From Streptomyces sp. NBC_00433 (GTDB lineage: Bacteria > Actinomycetota > Actinomycetes > Streptomycetales > Streptomycetaceae): a DNA stretch of 64,000 bases. The DNA is taken from NCBI GenBank assembly GCA_036015235.1, contig CP107926.1:7191501-7255500 (forward strand). The letters run 5' to 3'. Below the pieces are notes generated by a model that saw only the letters and a program-made list of their open reading frames with translations, was not told the DNA's origin and ran no database searches. A program made the position numbers and the translations under genes. Positions 11,194-19,345 of the stretch are shown one piece after another; the first letter of the stretch is position 1, and every line of letters begins with the position of its first letter.

Positions 11194-11303
11194 CACCGGC
11201 GTAAATCGGCACCGGACGAACCGGGATACGGTCGGGCCGCGTCTTGTTAGGGTGCGGGGCAACAAACCGCACACATCAGGTGACGGGTGAGAGGGGCAAG
11301 CGC

Positions 11304-11882
11304 GTGACGGTCAACATGACCAAGGGCCAGAAGATCAGCCTGAGCAAGGCCGACGGAGGCTCGTTGACGGCGGTCAGGATGGGGCTGGGCTGGAAGGCGG
11401 CACCGCGTCGCGGGCTGTTCGGCAGCCGTACCAGGGAGATCGACCTGGACGCCTCCGCGGTGCTCTTCGCCGACAAGCAGCCGGTTGACGTGGTCTTCTT
11501 CCGCCACCTCACCAGCGACGACGGCTCCGTCCGGCACACCGGCGACAACCTGGTCGGCGGTGTCGGCCAGGGCGGTGACGACGAGTCGATCGTCGTGGAC
11601 CTGTCCCGGGTCCCGGTGCACGTCGACCAGATCATCTTCACCGTCAACTCCTTCACCGGCCAGACCTTCGCCGAGGTGGAGAACGCGTTCTGCCGCCTGG
11701 TGGACGAGACCAACGGCCAGGAGCTGGCCCGCTACACGCTGACCGGCGGCGGCGCGTACACCGCGCAGATCATGGCGAAGGTGCAGCGCGGCGCGACCGG
11801 CTGGTCGATGACGGCGATCGGCACCCCGGCCAACGGCCGGACGTTCCAGGACCTGATCCCGGCCATACTCCCCGCGCTCTGA
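11304..11882 (+). CDS. TerD family stress protein
   Basis: A 192-residue TerD-domain protein. It begins MTVNMTKGQKISLSK and contains the calcium-binding-type stretches GSRTREIDLDASAVLF and RHTGDNLVGGVGQGGDDE, then the conserved VNSFTGQTFAEVENAFCRLVDETNG. TerD-family proteins are calcium-binding components of Ter stress/tellurite systems; in Streptomyces related proteins affect calcium response and differentiation. The GTG at 11304 follows GAGAGGGG. It is followed 61 bases later by a larger TerD fusion and then TerC, forming a small ter cluster. Confidence 0.92.
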   Translation: MTVNMTKGQKISLSKADGGSLTAVRMGLGWKAAPRRGLFGSRTREIDLDASAVLFADKQPVDVVFFRHLTSDDGSVRHTGDNLVGGVGQGGDDESIVVDLSRVPVHVDQIIFTVNSFTGQTFAEVENAFCRLVDETNGQELARYTLTGGGAYTAQIMAKVQRGATGWSMTAIGTPANGRTFQDLIPAILPAL

Positions 11883-11943
11883 CGGCGGGTCCGGCCGTAC
11901 GGCCGTAGCAGTTCACCTACACAGGAAGACGGGGGCGGCGGAC

Positions 11944-13962
11944 ATGACGGCCGAACTGGTCCGGGGCCAGAACCATCCGCTGCCCGGCAACCGGCTGGAG
12001 ATCCGGGTGTCGGCGGGCACACCGGTGGTGGCCGCGGTGACCCTGGGGGACGAGGCGGGCCGGGTCGTCGGCGACGGCGAATGGCTCGCCCACCCCGGAG
12101 TGCCGCAGCTCGCGGGTGTCGAGGTGCCGCGGCAGGCCGCCGCTGACCACCGGCTCGCCGTGGACCTCGGCGCGATGCCGCCCCCCGTGCACCGGGTGCA
12201 CGTGCTGCTCGCGCTGCCCGGCGCCGCGGCCCGCCCGGGTGCCCCCGCCGACTTCGGCGCCGCCCCCGTCCCCCGGCTCGCCGTCACCACGCCGGACGGC
12301 GCCGCCATCGCCGGCTTCAGCATCACCGGCCTCGGCGCCGAGACCGCCCTGCTGGCCGTCGAGCTCTACCGCCGCCAGTCCGCCTGGAAGGTCCGCGCGG
12401 TCGGCCAGGGCTACGGTGGCGGCCTGCCCGCCCTCTTCCTCGACCAGGGCGTCCCCGACCCGTCGGGCGCGGCCGCGGCCATCCACACGGCGGTCGACCG
12501 CGAGCAGGCCCGCGCCATCACCCCGCCACCGGCCCCTCCGGCCACGGGCGGCGGCCACGCGGGCCGTGTCGACCTGGGCGGTACGGCCGCGGGTCCGGCG
12601 TCCGGTGCGGGCATGTCGGGGACGGGCGGCGTCCGGTACGAGCGCGGGCCGGCGGGCGCCGGCGGCGGGCAGCCGCCGGGAGCCTCCGCGACCGCGAGCG
12701 GTGCCCAGCCGTCCGCGACCGGCGGGCCCGTGGACTACCGGCACCCCAGGCGGCGCACCGCGCCCGCCGCGCCGCCGCCTGCTGCCGCGCCGCCGCGGTC
12801 CGGGCAGGTGCCGCCGCCGCGGGCCGCCGGTCCGGTGCCCCCGCCGCCGCCCGCTGACGCGCCGCGCGTGCCGATCGCCGGGGATGCCGCCGGGCGGTCC
12901 ATGGAGGAGCGGCTCTACAACCAGGTCTGGGGCATGTTCGAGGACCTGTCGCGGACCGTGGCGGCCTACCGCAGCGCCGCCGACTTCGCCGAGTCGCGGT
13001 TCGAGCAGGAGCTCGACCGGCTGCTGGCAGACCCGCGGACCCGGGGCGGCCCGGCGGCCGAGGCGGCCCGCGAGGCCGCGCAGGCCAAGCAGGCCGCGCT
13101 GGTCGACCAGGCACGGGCGGTGCTCGACCGGGACCTGGCGCAGCTCGCCGCCGAGTCCGAGGCCGTCGAGCCGGCGCTGCCGCCGGAATTCGCCGGCTGG
13201 GAGAATCCGGTGTGGCACGCCTACCGGGTGCCCGCCCGGCTGCCGCTCGCGGTGCGCCTGGGCAGCCTGAGCCTGCCGGAGGCGCCCGAGCTGCGCATCC
13301 CGCTGCTGAGCAGGCTCCCGCTGGAGCGCGGCCTGTGGCTGGACAGCGCGGAGAACCGCAGGGCGGCCATGGAGGCCGCGGTCGCCGTCGCGGCCCGGCT
13401 GCTCGCCTCCCACCCGGTGGGCACCTTCGCGGTGCACGCCCTGGACCCGGCGGGCTCCGGCGCGGCCGCGCTGGCCCCGCTGCACGCCGGCGGCGCGCTC
13501 GTGCTGCCGCCGCCCGCCGCGGGCGCGGCCGGGGTCAGCGACCTGCTGACCCGGCTCACCGAGCGGGTCGACCTGATACAGATGGCCAGGCGCGGCGGCG
13601 CGGCCGAGGACCTGCCGCCCGGCTTCGACACAGCGGAGCAGCTGCTGATCGTCAACGAGTTCCCGTACGGCTTCGACGACCGCTCGGTCAACCAGCTGCG
13701 CTATCTCGCCGACGAGGGCCCGTCGGCGGGCGTGCACCTGCTGGTGGTGGCCGACCGGGAGGACGCGGCGGCCTACGGCCCGGTGCTCGACCCGCTGTGG
13801 CGCTCGCTGCTGCGGCTGACCCCACTGCCCAGCGACCATCTGGCCGACCCGTGGGTGGGCCACGCCTGGACCTACGAGCCGCCGCTGGTGCCGCCGGGCA
13901 GCCGCGTCCTGGCCGACGTGCTCAGGCAGCTGGCCGCGGCACGCCCGGCGTACGGCACCTGA
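11944..13962 (+). CDS. TerD-domain protein fused to an FtsK-like domain lacking obvious ATPase motifs
   Basis: A 672-residue, three-part protein. Residues 1-175 are a divergent TerD domain (VRGQNHPLPGNRLEIRV ... GQGYGGGLPALFLDQGV). Residues about 185-318 are a Pro/Ala/Gly-rich linker. Residues 319-450 are helical and probably coiled (YNQVWGMFEDLSRTVAAYRS, AREAAQAKQAALVDQARAVL). Residues 458-665 resemble the RecA-like core of FtsK/SpoIIIE proteins: LLIVNEFPYGFD (568-579) sits where FtsK has its Walker B DEF, and AGVHLLVVADR where FtsK has AGIHLILATQR. I see no GKS/T Walker A and the Walker B Asp is Asn, so ATPase activity is doubtful. Start codon ATG with GGGGGCGG before it. Probably co-transcribed with the preceding terD gene. 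Confidence 0.8.
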   Translation: MTAELVRGQNHPLPGNRLEIRVSAGTPVVAAVTLGDEAGRVVGDGEWLAHPGVPQLAGVEVPRQAAADHRLAVDLGAMPPPVHRVHVLLALPGAAARPGAPADFGAAPVPRLAVTTPDGAAIAGFSITGLGAETALLAVELYRRQSAWKVRAVGQGYGGGLPALFLDQGVPDPSGAAAAIHTAVDREQARAITPPPAPPATGGGHAGRVDLGGTAAGPASGAGMSGTGGVRYERGPAGAGGGQPPGASATASGAQPSATGGPVDYRHPRRRTAPAAPPPAAAPPRSGQVPPPRAAGPVPPPPPADAPRVPIAGDAAGRSMEERLYNQVWGMFEDLSRTVAAYRSAADFAESRFEQELDRLLADPRTRGGPAAEAAREAAQAKQAALVDQARAVLDRDLAQLAAESEAVEPALPPEFAGWENPVWHAYRVPARLPLAVRLGSLSLPEAPELRIPLLSRLPLERGLWLDSAENRRAAMEAAVAVAARLLASHPVGTFAVHALDPAGSGAAALAPLHAGGALVLPPPAAGAAGVSDLLTRLTERVDLIQMARRGGAAEDLPPGFDTAEQLLIVNEFPYGFDDRSVNQLRYLADEGPSAGVHLLVVADREDAAAYGPVLDPLWRSLLRLTPLPSDHLADPWVGHAWTYEPPLVPPGSRVLADVLRQLAAARPAYGT

Positions 13963-14046
13963 CCTGCGCTTGGTGTCGCCTTTACCATTTTTTGGTTATT
14001 CGTGTACGGTTCTTTGACTGAGTCATTTCGACCCGCCGGAGGACCT

Positions 14047-15081
14047 GTGGACGTCTCCCTCGCCCTCTGGGTGCTGACCATCGCTGGGCTGTGCGCGCTG
14101 ATCGGCGCGGACTTCCTGGTCGGCCGCACCCCCCACGACGTGTCCGTCCGGGAGGCGGGCCTGTGGACCGCCGTCTGGGTGGTGCTCGCCGCGCTCTTCG
14201 GCCTCGGCCTGCTGCTCTTCTCGGGCGGACAGCCCGCGGGAGAGTTCTTCGCGGGCTACATCACCGAGAAGTCCCTCAGCGTCGACAACCTCTTCGTCTT
14301 CGTGCTGATCATGGGCAAGTTCGCGGTGCCCACGCACTACCAGCAGCGCGTGCTGCTGGTCGGTGTGCTGATAGCGCTGGTGCTGCGCGCGGTCTTCATC
14401 GCCGCCGGCGCCACGATCGTCGCCAGCTTCTCCTGGGTGTTCTTCATCTTCGGCGCCTTCCTGATCTGGACGGCGTGGAAGCTGATCAAGGAGGCCCGCA
14501 CCGAGCAGGAGGACGACGCCGAGTTCGAGGAGAACCGGCTGATGAAGATGGTCGAGAAGCGGATCCCCGCGACCGACCGCTACCACGGCACCCGGCTCTT
14601 CATCACCCAGAACGGCAAGCGGCTGATGACGCCGATGCTGGTCGTGATGCTGGCCATCGGCACCACCGACGTGCTGTTCGCCATGGACTCCATCCCGGCG
14701 ATCTTCGGCCTGACCCAGGACCCGTACATCGTCTTCACCGCCAACGCCTTCGCCCTGATGGGCCTGCGGCAGCTGTACTTCCTGATCGGCGGGCTGCTCA
14801 AGAAGCTGGTCCACCTGTCCTACGGCCTGTCGGTGATCCTCGGCTTCATCGGCGTGAAGCTGCTGCTGCACGCGCTGCACGAGGCAGGCGTCCACGTCCC
14901 CGAAATCTCCATCCCGGTCTCGCTGGGCGTCATCGTCGCCGTCCTGGCCGTCACCACGGCCACCAGCCTGCTGGCCGTCCGCGGCAAGGAGCCCGAGGCG
15001 GGGAAGGACACGGAGGGCGACCAGGGCGCCGACGACCACGACACGCCGACCGGTACGTCCGACCAGCGCATAGGCGCCTGA
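14047..15081 (+). CDS. TerC family integral membrane protein
   Basis: A 344-residue TerC/Alx-type membrane protein with about nine membrane segments and the family's intramembrane acidic motifs (ITEKSLSVDNLFVFVLIMGKF, TTDVLFAMDSIPAIFGLTQDP). TerC relatives take part in tellurium resistance, and several export Mn2+ or help metalate secreted proteins; the substrate here is not determined. The GTG at 14047 follows GGAGG (14038-14042). The 84 bases upstream include an unusually AT-rich stretch (about 13980-14020) likely to hold its promoter. The C-terminal 35 residues are acidic and disordered. Confidence 0.92.
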   Translation: MDVSLALWVLTIAGLCALIGADFLVGRTPHDVSVREAGLWTAVWVVLAALFGLGLLLFSGGQPAGEFFAGYITEKSLSVDNLFVFVLIMGKFAVPTHYQQRVLLVGVLIALVLRAVFIAAGATIVASFSWVFFIFGAFLIWTAWKLIKEARTEQEDDAEFEENRLMKMVEKRIPATDRYHGTRLFITQNGKRLMTPMLVVMLAIGTTDVLFAMDSIPAIFGLTQDPYIVFTANAFALMGLRQLYFLIGGLLKKLVHLSYGLSVILGFIGVKLLLHALHEAGVHVPEISIPVSLGVIVAVLAVTTATSLLAVRGKEPEAGKDTEGDQGADDHDTPTGTSDQRIGA

Positions 15082-15161
15082 CCTCCCCCTGCGTGCCGCG
15101 CACCGCCCGCCGGGGTCTACCGTGGCCCCGTTGCGGACGGTAGACGTGGAAAGGCGCGGAT

Positions 15162-16172
15162 GTGGCGAGCCCCCAGGCCCTCCCCGAGCTGACCGGAGCC
15201 CGGTATCTCGACGCCTGGCAGCTCGACGCGGCGGCCCTCGCCGTCGTCCTGCTGCTCGGCGCCGGCTACGCCTACGGGGTACGCCGCCGGCGGCGCGCGG
15301 GGGAGCGGTGGCCGCTGTGGCGTACCGCCGCCTTCTTCGTCCTGGGCCTGGGCACCCTGGTGGTCGCCACGATGTCCTCACTCGCGGTCTACGACCGGGT
15401 CCTCTTCTGGCCCGCGGCCGTGCAGAACATCCTGCTCGACCTCTTCGCCCCGCTCGGCCTGGCACTCGGCGACCCGCTGGGGCTCGCCGACCCGGACGGA
15501 CGGCTGCACCGGGCCTTCACCTCCCGGCCGGTGCGCGCCCTGACCTATCCGCTGGTCAGCTCGCTGCTGGTGCTCGCCTCCGAGCTGACCATCTACTTCA
15601 CCCCGTATTTCGCCACCGCGCTGGGCAATCCGCTGGTCCGCCAGCTGATGCACCTGCAACTGCTCCTGACCGGCAGCCTGTTCGTCCTGCCCATGCTCAG
15701 CCGGCAGGAACTGCTGCCGCGCTGGTGCACCCACCCGGTGCGGGCGGCCCTGGTCTTCCTCGACGGGCTCTTCGACTCGGTGCCCGGCATCGTGGTGATG
15801 ACCAGCGGCACCCTGGTCGCCGGCCACTGGTACACCGACCACCCGCGCGGCTGGGGGCCCAGCGTGCAGCACGACCAGATGCTCGGCGGCGGGCTGATGC
15901 TGACGCTGGCCGAACTCGTCGGGCTGCCCTTCATCCTGCTGGTCTTCATGGAGTGGTGGCGGGCCGAGCGCGGCAAGACCGCGGAGCTGGACGCCCGGCT
16001 CGACCGCGAGGCCGCCCTCGCCGCGCCCACCCCCTCGGCGCCCGCCTCCGCGGTGCCGCCCGCCTCCGCGGAGGCCGCTCCCGCTGCCGCCCCCGCCGTG
16101 CCAGGGATGACCAGGCCCTGGTGGGAGACCGACCAGGGCGAGGTCGGCGAGCGGATGCGCCGGGGCCGCTGA
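15162..16172 (+). CDS. CtaG-type cytochrome c oxidase assembly protein
   Basis: A 336-residue membrane protein of the caa3_CtaG family, with about seven or eight membrane helices. Landmarks are VYDRVLFWPAAVQNILLDLFAPLGLALGDPL, LTIYFTPYFATALGNPLVRQLMHLQLLLTGSLFVLPML and VVMTSGTLVAGHWYTDHPRGWGPSVQHDQMLGGGLMLTLAE, carrying conserved His/Asp residues. The family is thought to help insert copper into cytochrome c oxidase. The tail from about residue 285 is Ala/Pro-rich and cytoplasmic. It starts with GTG and converges with the WYL regulator downstream. Other oxidase-biogenesis genes (ctaB, ctaA) lie 27-30 kb away. Confidence 0.85.
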   Translation: MASPQALPELTGARYLDAWQLDAAALAVVLLLGAGYAYGVRRRRRAGERWPLWRTAAFFVLGLGTLVVATMSSLAVYDRVLFWPAAVQNILLDLFAPLGLALGDPLGLADPDGRLHRAFTSRPVRALTYPLVSSLLVLASELTIYFTPYFATALGNPLVRQLMHLQLLLTGSLFVLPMLSRQELLPRWCTHPVRAALVFLDGLFDSVPGIVVMTSGTLVAGHWYTDHPRGWGPSVQHDQMLGGGLMLTLAELVGLPFILLVFMEWWRAERGKTAELDARLDREAALAAPTPSAPASAVPPASAEAAPAAAPAVPGMTRPWWETDQGEVGERMRRGR

Positions 16173-16236
16173 CGCCTGCTTCGGGCGGCGCCCTTCCCCG
16201 GGGCCACCCCAGCAGGTCGGCCCCCGCAGGGGAGCG

Positions 16237-17190
16237 TCAGTCCTGGTAGGCGGCGGCCAGCGCGCGGGCGGTCGCGGCGAGCCGGTCCCGCAGCTCCGGC
16301 GGTTCCAGCACCTCCGCCTCGGCGCCCAGCGACAGGAAGTAAGCGTGCGCCTGGTCCAGCGACTCGGTCGGCAGCGTCGCGCGGACCCAGCCGTCCGGTT
16401 CTGTGCCGCCGGTCGTGGCCAGCGCCCGCGCCGCGGGCCCGGTCAGCCCCGCGGCCGCCCGCGGCGAGAGCCGTACCACCGCCTCGCCGCGCCGCAGCCG
16501 AGCGTGGAAGTCCTCCTGGTAGCGCCGCCAGTGGTCGGCCAGGTCGAAGTCCGCGGGCACCTCGAAGCGCTCCTCGGCCACCGACAGCCGCAGGATCTGG
16601 TCGACCCGGTAGGTGCGCGGCCCGGGGCCCGCCACCGCGTACCAGCGGCCCGCCTTGAGCACCAGGCCGTACGGTTCGAGCCGCCGGTCGACGTCGGTCG
16701 GCTCCTTCCAGCGGCGGTAGCGCACCTGGAGGACCCTGCCGTGCCACACCGCGTCGGCGACCTGCGGCAGATACGGCACCTCGGCGTCGGCGGCGTACCA
16801 GCCGGGCGCGTCCAGGTGGAAGCGGGTGCGCATCCGGTCGGCCTGCTCGCGCAGCTCGGGCGGCAGCGCGGCCCGCAGCTTGAGCTGGGCGGCGGCCAGC
16901 GCGGGCCCCAGGCCCAACTCCGCGGCCGGGCCCGGCACGCCCGCGAGGAACAGCGCCTCGGCCTCGCCGGCGTTCAGCCCGGTCAGCCGGGTCCGGTAGC
17001 CGGCCAGCAGCTGGTAGCCGCCGCGGTGCCCGGCGTCGCCGTAGAGCGGCACACCGGCCGCGTGCAGCGACTCCACGTCCCGGTAGACGGTGCGCGGCGA
17101 GACCTCCAGCTCCGCCGCCAGCTCGGCGGCGGTCATCCGGCCGCGGGTCTGGAGCAGCAGCAGGATCGACAGCAGGCGGCTGGACTTCAC
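16237..17190 (-). CDS. YafY-type transcriptional regulator (DeoR-like HTH plus WYL domain)
   Basis: A 317-residue regulator. The N-terminal winged helix reads RLLSILLLLQTRGRMTAAELAAELEVSPRTVYRDVESLHAAGVPL, and the WYL ligand-sensing domain follows (WKEPTDVDRRLEPYGLVLKAGRWYAVAG, then YRVDQILRL). WYL domains sense small ligands or nucleic acids; this ligand is unknown. GTG 17190 is chosen because homologues begin MKSSRLL; an in-frame GTG at 17196 would add two residues. A perfect TGACAC-N3-GTGTCA palindrome lies directly upstream, between it and the divergent gene at 17230, suggesting autoregulation and control of that pair. Confidence 0.85.
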   Translation of the reverse strand: MKSSRLLSILLLLQTRGRMTAAELAAELEVSPRTVYRDVESLHAAGVPLYGDAGHRGGYQLLAGYRTRLTGLNAGEAEALFLAGVPGPAAELGLGPALAAAQLKLRAALPPELREQADRMRTRFHLDAPGWYAADAEVPYLPQVADAVWHGRVLQVRYRRWKEPTDVDRRLEPYGLVLKAGRWYAVAGPGPRTYRVDQILRLSVAEERFEVPADFDLADHWRRYQEDFHARLRRGEAVVRLSPRAAAGLTGPAARALATTGGTEPDGWVRATLPTESLDQAHAYFLSLGAEAEVLEPPELRDRLAATARALAAAYQD

Positions 17191-17205
17191 TGACACAGGG
17201 TGTCA
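17191..17205. promoter_or_regulatory. Palindromic operator between the WYL regulator and its divergent neighbour
   Basis: TGACAC AGG GTGTCA is a perfect 6-3-6 dyad touching the regulator's start codon and lying 25-39 bases before the start at 17230, over the expected -35 region of that gene's TACGGT (17218-17223) promoter. Binding by the WYL regulator is inferred from position only. Confidence 0.55.
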
Positions 17206-17229
17206 GGGAATCGGCCTTACGGTCCAGCC

Positions 17230-17709
17230 ATGGCTTTCCGCGAGAAGTTCCTCACCGTGCCGCCGCCGATCGACGTGGCCGGCAGGCGCGTCAAGCGCTA
17301 CCACGTCACCGCAGACCCTGCCGGGATCGCGCCCGACGTCGAGAAGTCGGCGTACGCGCTCCTGCCCGATCTGCTGCCGGAAGCCGACGGCACACCCGGC
17401 GCGGCCTTCGTCGTCCTGCACAGGGGAGAGGACGACGGGGCATATCTCAACGCCTACACCTGGGCATGGGACAACGCGCTGCACTTCGCGGGAGCCGCGG
17501 CGGGGCAGCCCGTCCTGGGCTGCCCCGACCAGGACCCGACCCATTTCGTCCGCATCGAGCCGCGCTTGATCGGCTGCGTGTGGGAGCTGCCGCCGATCCG
17601 CCACGAGCGCGACGCCTGGGTCCGCCACGTCCTCAGCCCCGACCGGCCCGACCTGGCCGGCTACGTCAACGACTCGCTGCCCGCGGGCAGCACGGGAGAC
17701 CGCGCGTGA
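17230..17709 (+). CDS. Conserved hypothetical protein, possible target of the WYL regulator
   Basis: A 159-residue soluble protein with no signal peptide or membrane segment. It contains a run of aromatic residues (YLNAYTWAWDNALHF) and C-terminal WELPPIRHERDAWVRHVL; I do not recognise the family. TACGGT at 17218-17223 is six bases before the ATG, so the transcript is probably leaderless. The GTG start of the next gene overlaps its stop (GTGA), so the two form an operon divergent from the WYL regulator. An in-frame upstream GTG at 17200 is possible but would overlap the palindrome. Confidence 0.7.
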   Translation: MAFREKFLTVPPPIDVAGRRVKRYHVTADPAGIAPDVEKSAYALLPDLLPEADGTPGAAFVVLHRGEDDGAYLNAYTWAWDNALHFAGAAAGQPVLGCPDQDPTHFVRIEPRLIGCVWELPPIRHERDAWVRHVLSPDRPDLAGYVNDSLPAGSTGDRA

Positions 17710-18155
17710 ACGACTTCGACTTCCTCACCGGCACCTGGGACGTCGCCAACCACCGGCGCACCGACTTCCTCGACCCCGACAGCGGGTGGGAGGACTTCCC
17801 CGGTGTCAGCACCGCCTCACGGCACTTCGGCGGCGGCGCCAACTTCGACGAGATCGCCTTCCCCACCCTGGGCACGTCGGGCCTGACGCTGCGGCTTTAC
17901 GACGTGGAGCGCGAGGAGTGGTCGCTGTACTGGTCGAGCAGCCGTACGGGCCTTCTCTTCCCGCCGGTGACCGGCCGCTTCGCCGACGGCACGGGAATCT
18001 TCCACGGCGACGACACCCACCACGGCAAGGACGTCAAGGCGCGCTTCGTGTGGTCAGGCATCACCGCCGGCGCCGCCCGCTGGGAGCAGGCCTTCTCGGT
18101 GGACGGCGGCGACAGCTGGCTGACCAACTGGGTCATGGAGCTGACCCGGCGCTGA
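17706..18155 (+). CDS. Hypothetical DUF1579-like beta-barrel protein
   Basis: A 149-residue protein starting NDFDFLTGTWDVANHRRTDFL. Repeated Trp/Gly strands (EEWSLYWSSS, WSGITAGAARWEQAFSVDGGDSWLTNWVMEL) resemble DUF1579 and similar calycin-like barrel proteins that bind small molecules. The exact function is unknown. The GTG start overlaps the previous gene's stop by four bases, indicating translational coupling and shared control by the divergent WYL regulator. Confidence 0.7.
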   Translation: MNDFDFLTGTWDVANHRRTDFLDPDSGWEDFPGVSTASRHFGGGANFDEIAFPTLGTSGLTLRLYDVEREEWSLYWSSSRTGLLFPPVTGRFADGTGIFHGDDTHHGKDVKARFVWSGITAGAARWEQAFSVDGGDSWLTNWVMELTRR

Positions 18156-18231
18156 CGGGGCCGCCCCGGGCTGTCATCATCACCCCTTTGAGCGAGCGTC
18201 AGCTGACGCACTGTGAACCCAGGGGGACCCT

Positions 18232-18663
18232 TTGCCATACGCCCGGAAGTCCGCGGCCCGCCTCGCCACCGTGGCCGCCGCCGTCGCGGTGGTGGCGCTC
18301 ACCGGCTGCGGCGGTGGATCGCCCTACAAGAAGACGGGTGTCACCAGGACGCTCCCCAGCCTGACGGGGAACACCCTGGCGGCCGCACGGTCCGCCGCTT
18401 CGGCCGCGGGCTTCGGCAATGTCAGCGTGAGCGACGCCACCGGTGCGAAGCGCACGGCCTCGTCGGGCGCGGACTGGCAGGTCTGCTTCCAGAACCCCGC
18501 GTCCGGCAGCGCCGACACCGGCATACCCGTGCGCCTGTCCGTGGCGAAGGTCACCGAGAGCTGTCCGGCCGAGGACGGCGGCAGGTCGGCGACCACCAGC
18601 CACGGCTCGACCACGACCCGCCATGTGACGAAGTCCCACCGGAGCCGTACCCGCCGCCACTGA
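18232..18663 (+). CDS. PASTA-domain lipoprotein
   Basis: A 143-residue exported protein. Residues 1-25 form a signal peptide ending in the lipobox LTGC, so it should be lipid-anchored outside the cytoplasmic membrane. One PASTA domain follows (LPSLTGNTLAAARSAASAAGFGNVSVSDATG ... RLSVAKV). PASTA domains bind peptidoglycan fragments or beta-lactams. The tail is rich in Ser/Thr/His/Arg. The start is TTG at 18232 after AGGGGGA. It converges with the hydrolase gene at 18685. Confidence 0.78.
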   Translation: MPYARKSAARLATVAAAVAVVALTGCGGGSPYKKTGVTRTLPSLTGNTLAAARSAASAAGFGNVSVSDATGAKRTASSGADWQVCFQNPASGSADTGIPVRLSVAKVTESCPAEDGGRSATTSHGSTTTRHVTKSHRSRTRRH

Positions 18664-18684
18664 CGCCGCCGCCCGCCGGGCGCC

Positions 18685-19341
18685 TCACCAGCCGCGTTCG
18701 CGCCACTCCGGCAGGTGCGGGCGCTCGGTGCCCAGGGTGGTGTCGTCGCCGTGGCCCGGGTAGACCCAGGTCTCGTCGGGGAGCGGGTCGAAGAGTTTGC
18801 TGGTGACGCCGTCGAAGAGGGAGGTGAAGGCGGCGGCGTCCTCGTGGGTGTTGCCGACCCCGCCGGGGAAGAGGCAGTCGCCGGTGAAGATGTGCGGGTG
18901 CCCGTGCGGGTCGTCGTAGACCAGGGCGATGCTGCCCGGGGTGTGGCCGACGAGGTGCCGGGCGGTCAGGGTGATCCGGCCGACCTCGACGGTGCCGAGG
19001 TCGTCCACCGGCACGTCGGTGGGGACCGGGATGCCCTCCACGTCGTCGCGGCCCGCGTAGGTGCGGGCGCCGGTCGCCGCGACCACCTCCCGCAGGGCCT
19101 GCCAGTGGTCGGGGTGCCTGTGGGTGGTCACCACCGAGGTCAGGCCGTCGGGGCCGACCAGGTCGAGCAGCGTGTCCGGCTCGGCTGCCGCGTCGATGAG
19201 CAGCTGCTCACCGGTGGCGCGGCAGCGCAGCAGATACACGTTGTTGTTGTACTTCCCGACCGCGACCTTGCTGATGATCAGATCGCTCAGTTCGTGCACG
19301 TCGGGGGCTCCGCCCACCGTCACCTGTCCGCTGTACGCCAT
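18685..19341 (-). CDS. MBL-fold metallo-hydrolase (glyoxalase II-like)
   Basis: A 218-residue metallo-beta-lactamase-fold enzyme with the metal motif THRHPDHWQ (His74, His76, Asp78, His79), a third-ligand segment HLVGHTPGSIAL and the later IFTGDCLFPGGVG. The family includes glyoxalase II and related thioester hydrolases; the substrate is not known. TAGGCT on the minus strand (19348-19353) lies six bases before the ATG, suggesting a leaderless start even though the preceding gene ends only four bases upstream. Either way it likely shares a unit with the DinB-fold enzyme. Confidence 0.85.
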   Translation of the reverse strand: MAYSGQVTVGGAPDVHELSDLIISKVAVGKYNNNVYLLRCRATGEQLLIDAAAEPDTLLDLVGPDGLTSVVTTHRHPDHWQALREVVAATGARTYAGRDDVEGIPVPTDVPVDDLGTVEVGRITLTARHLVGHTPGSIALVYDDPHGHPHIFTGDCLFPGGVGNTHEDAAAFTSLFDGVTSKLFDPLPDETWVYPGHGDDTTLGTERPHLPEWRERGW

Positions 19342-19345
19342 GCCG

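Noticed and set aside
13963..14046. Possible metal-sensing riboswitch before terC, since some TerC relatives are Mn2+-riboswitch controlled
   Set aside because: The gap is only 84 bases and shows none of the expected stems; it is just AT-rich.
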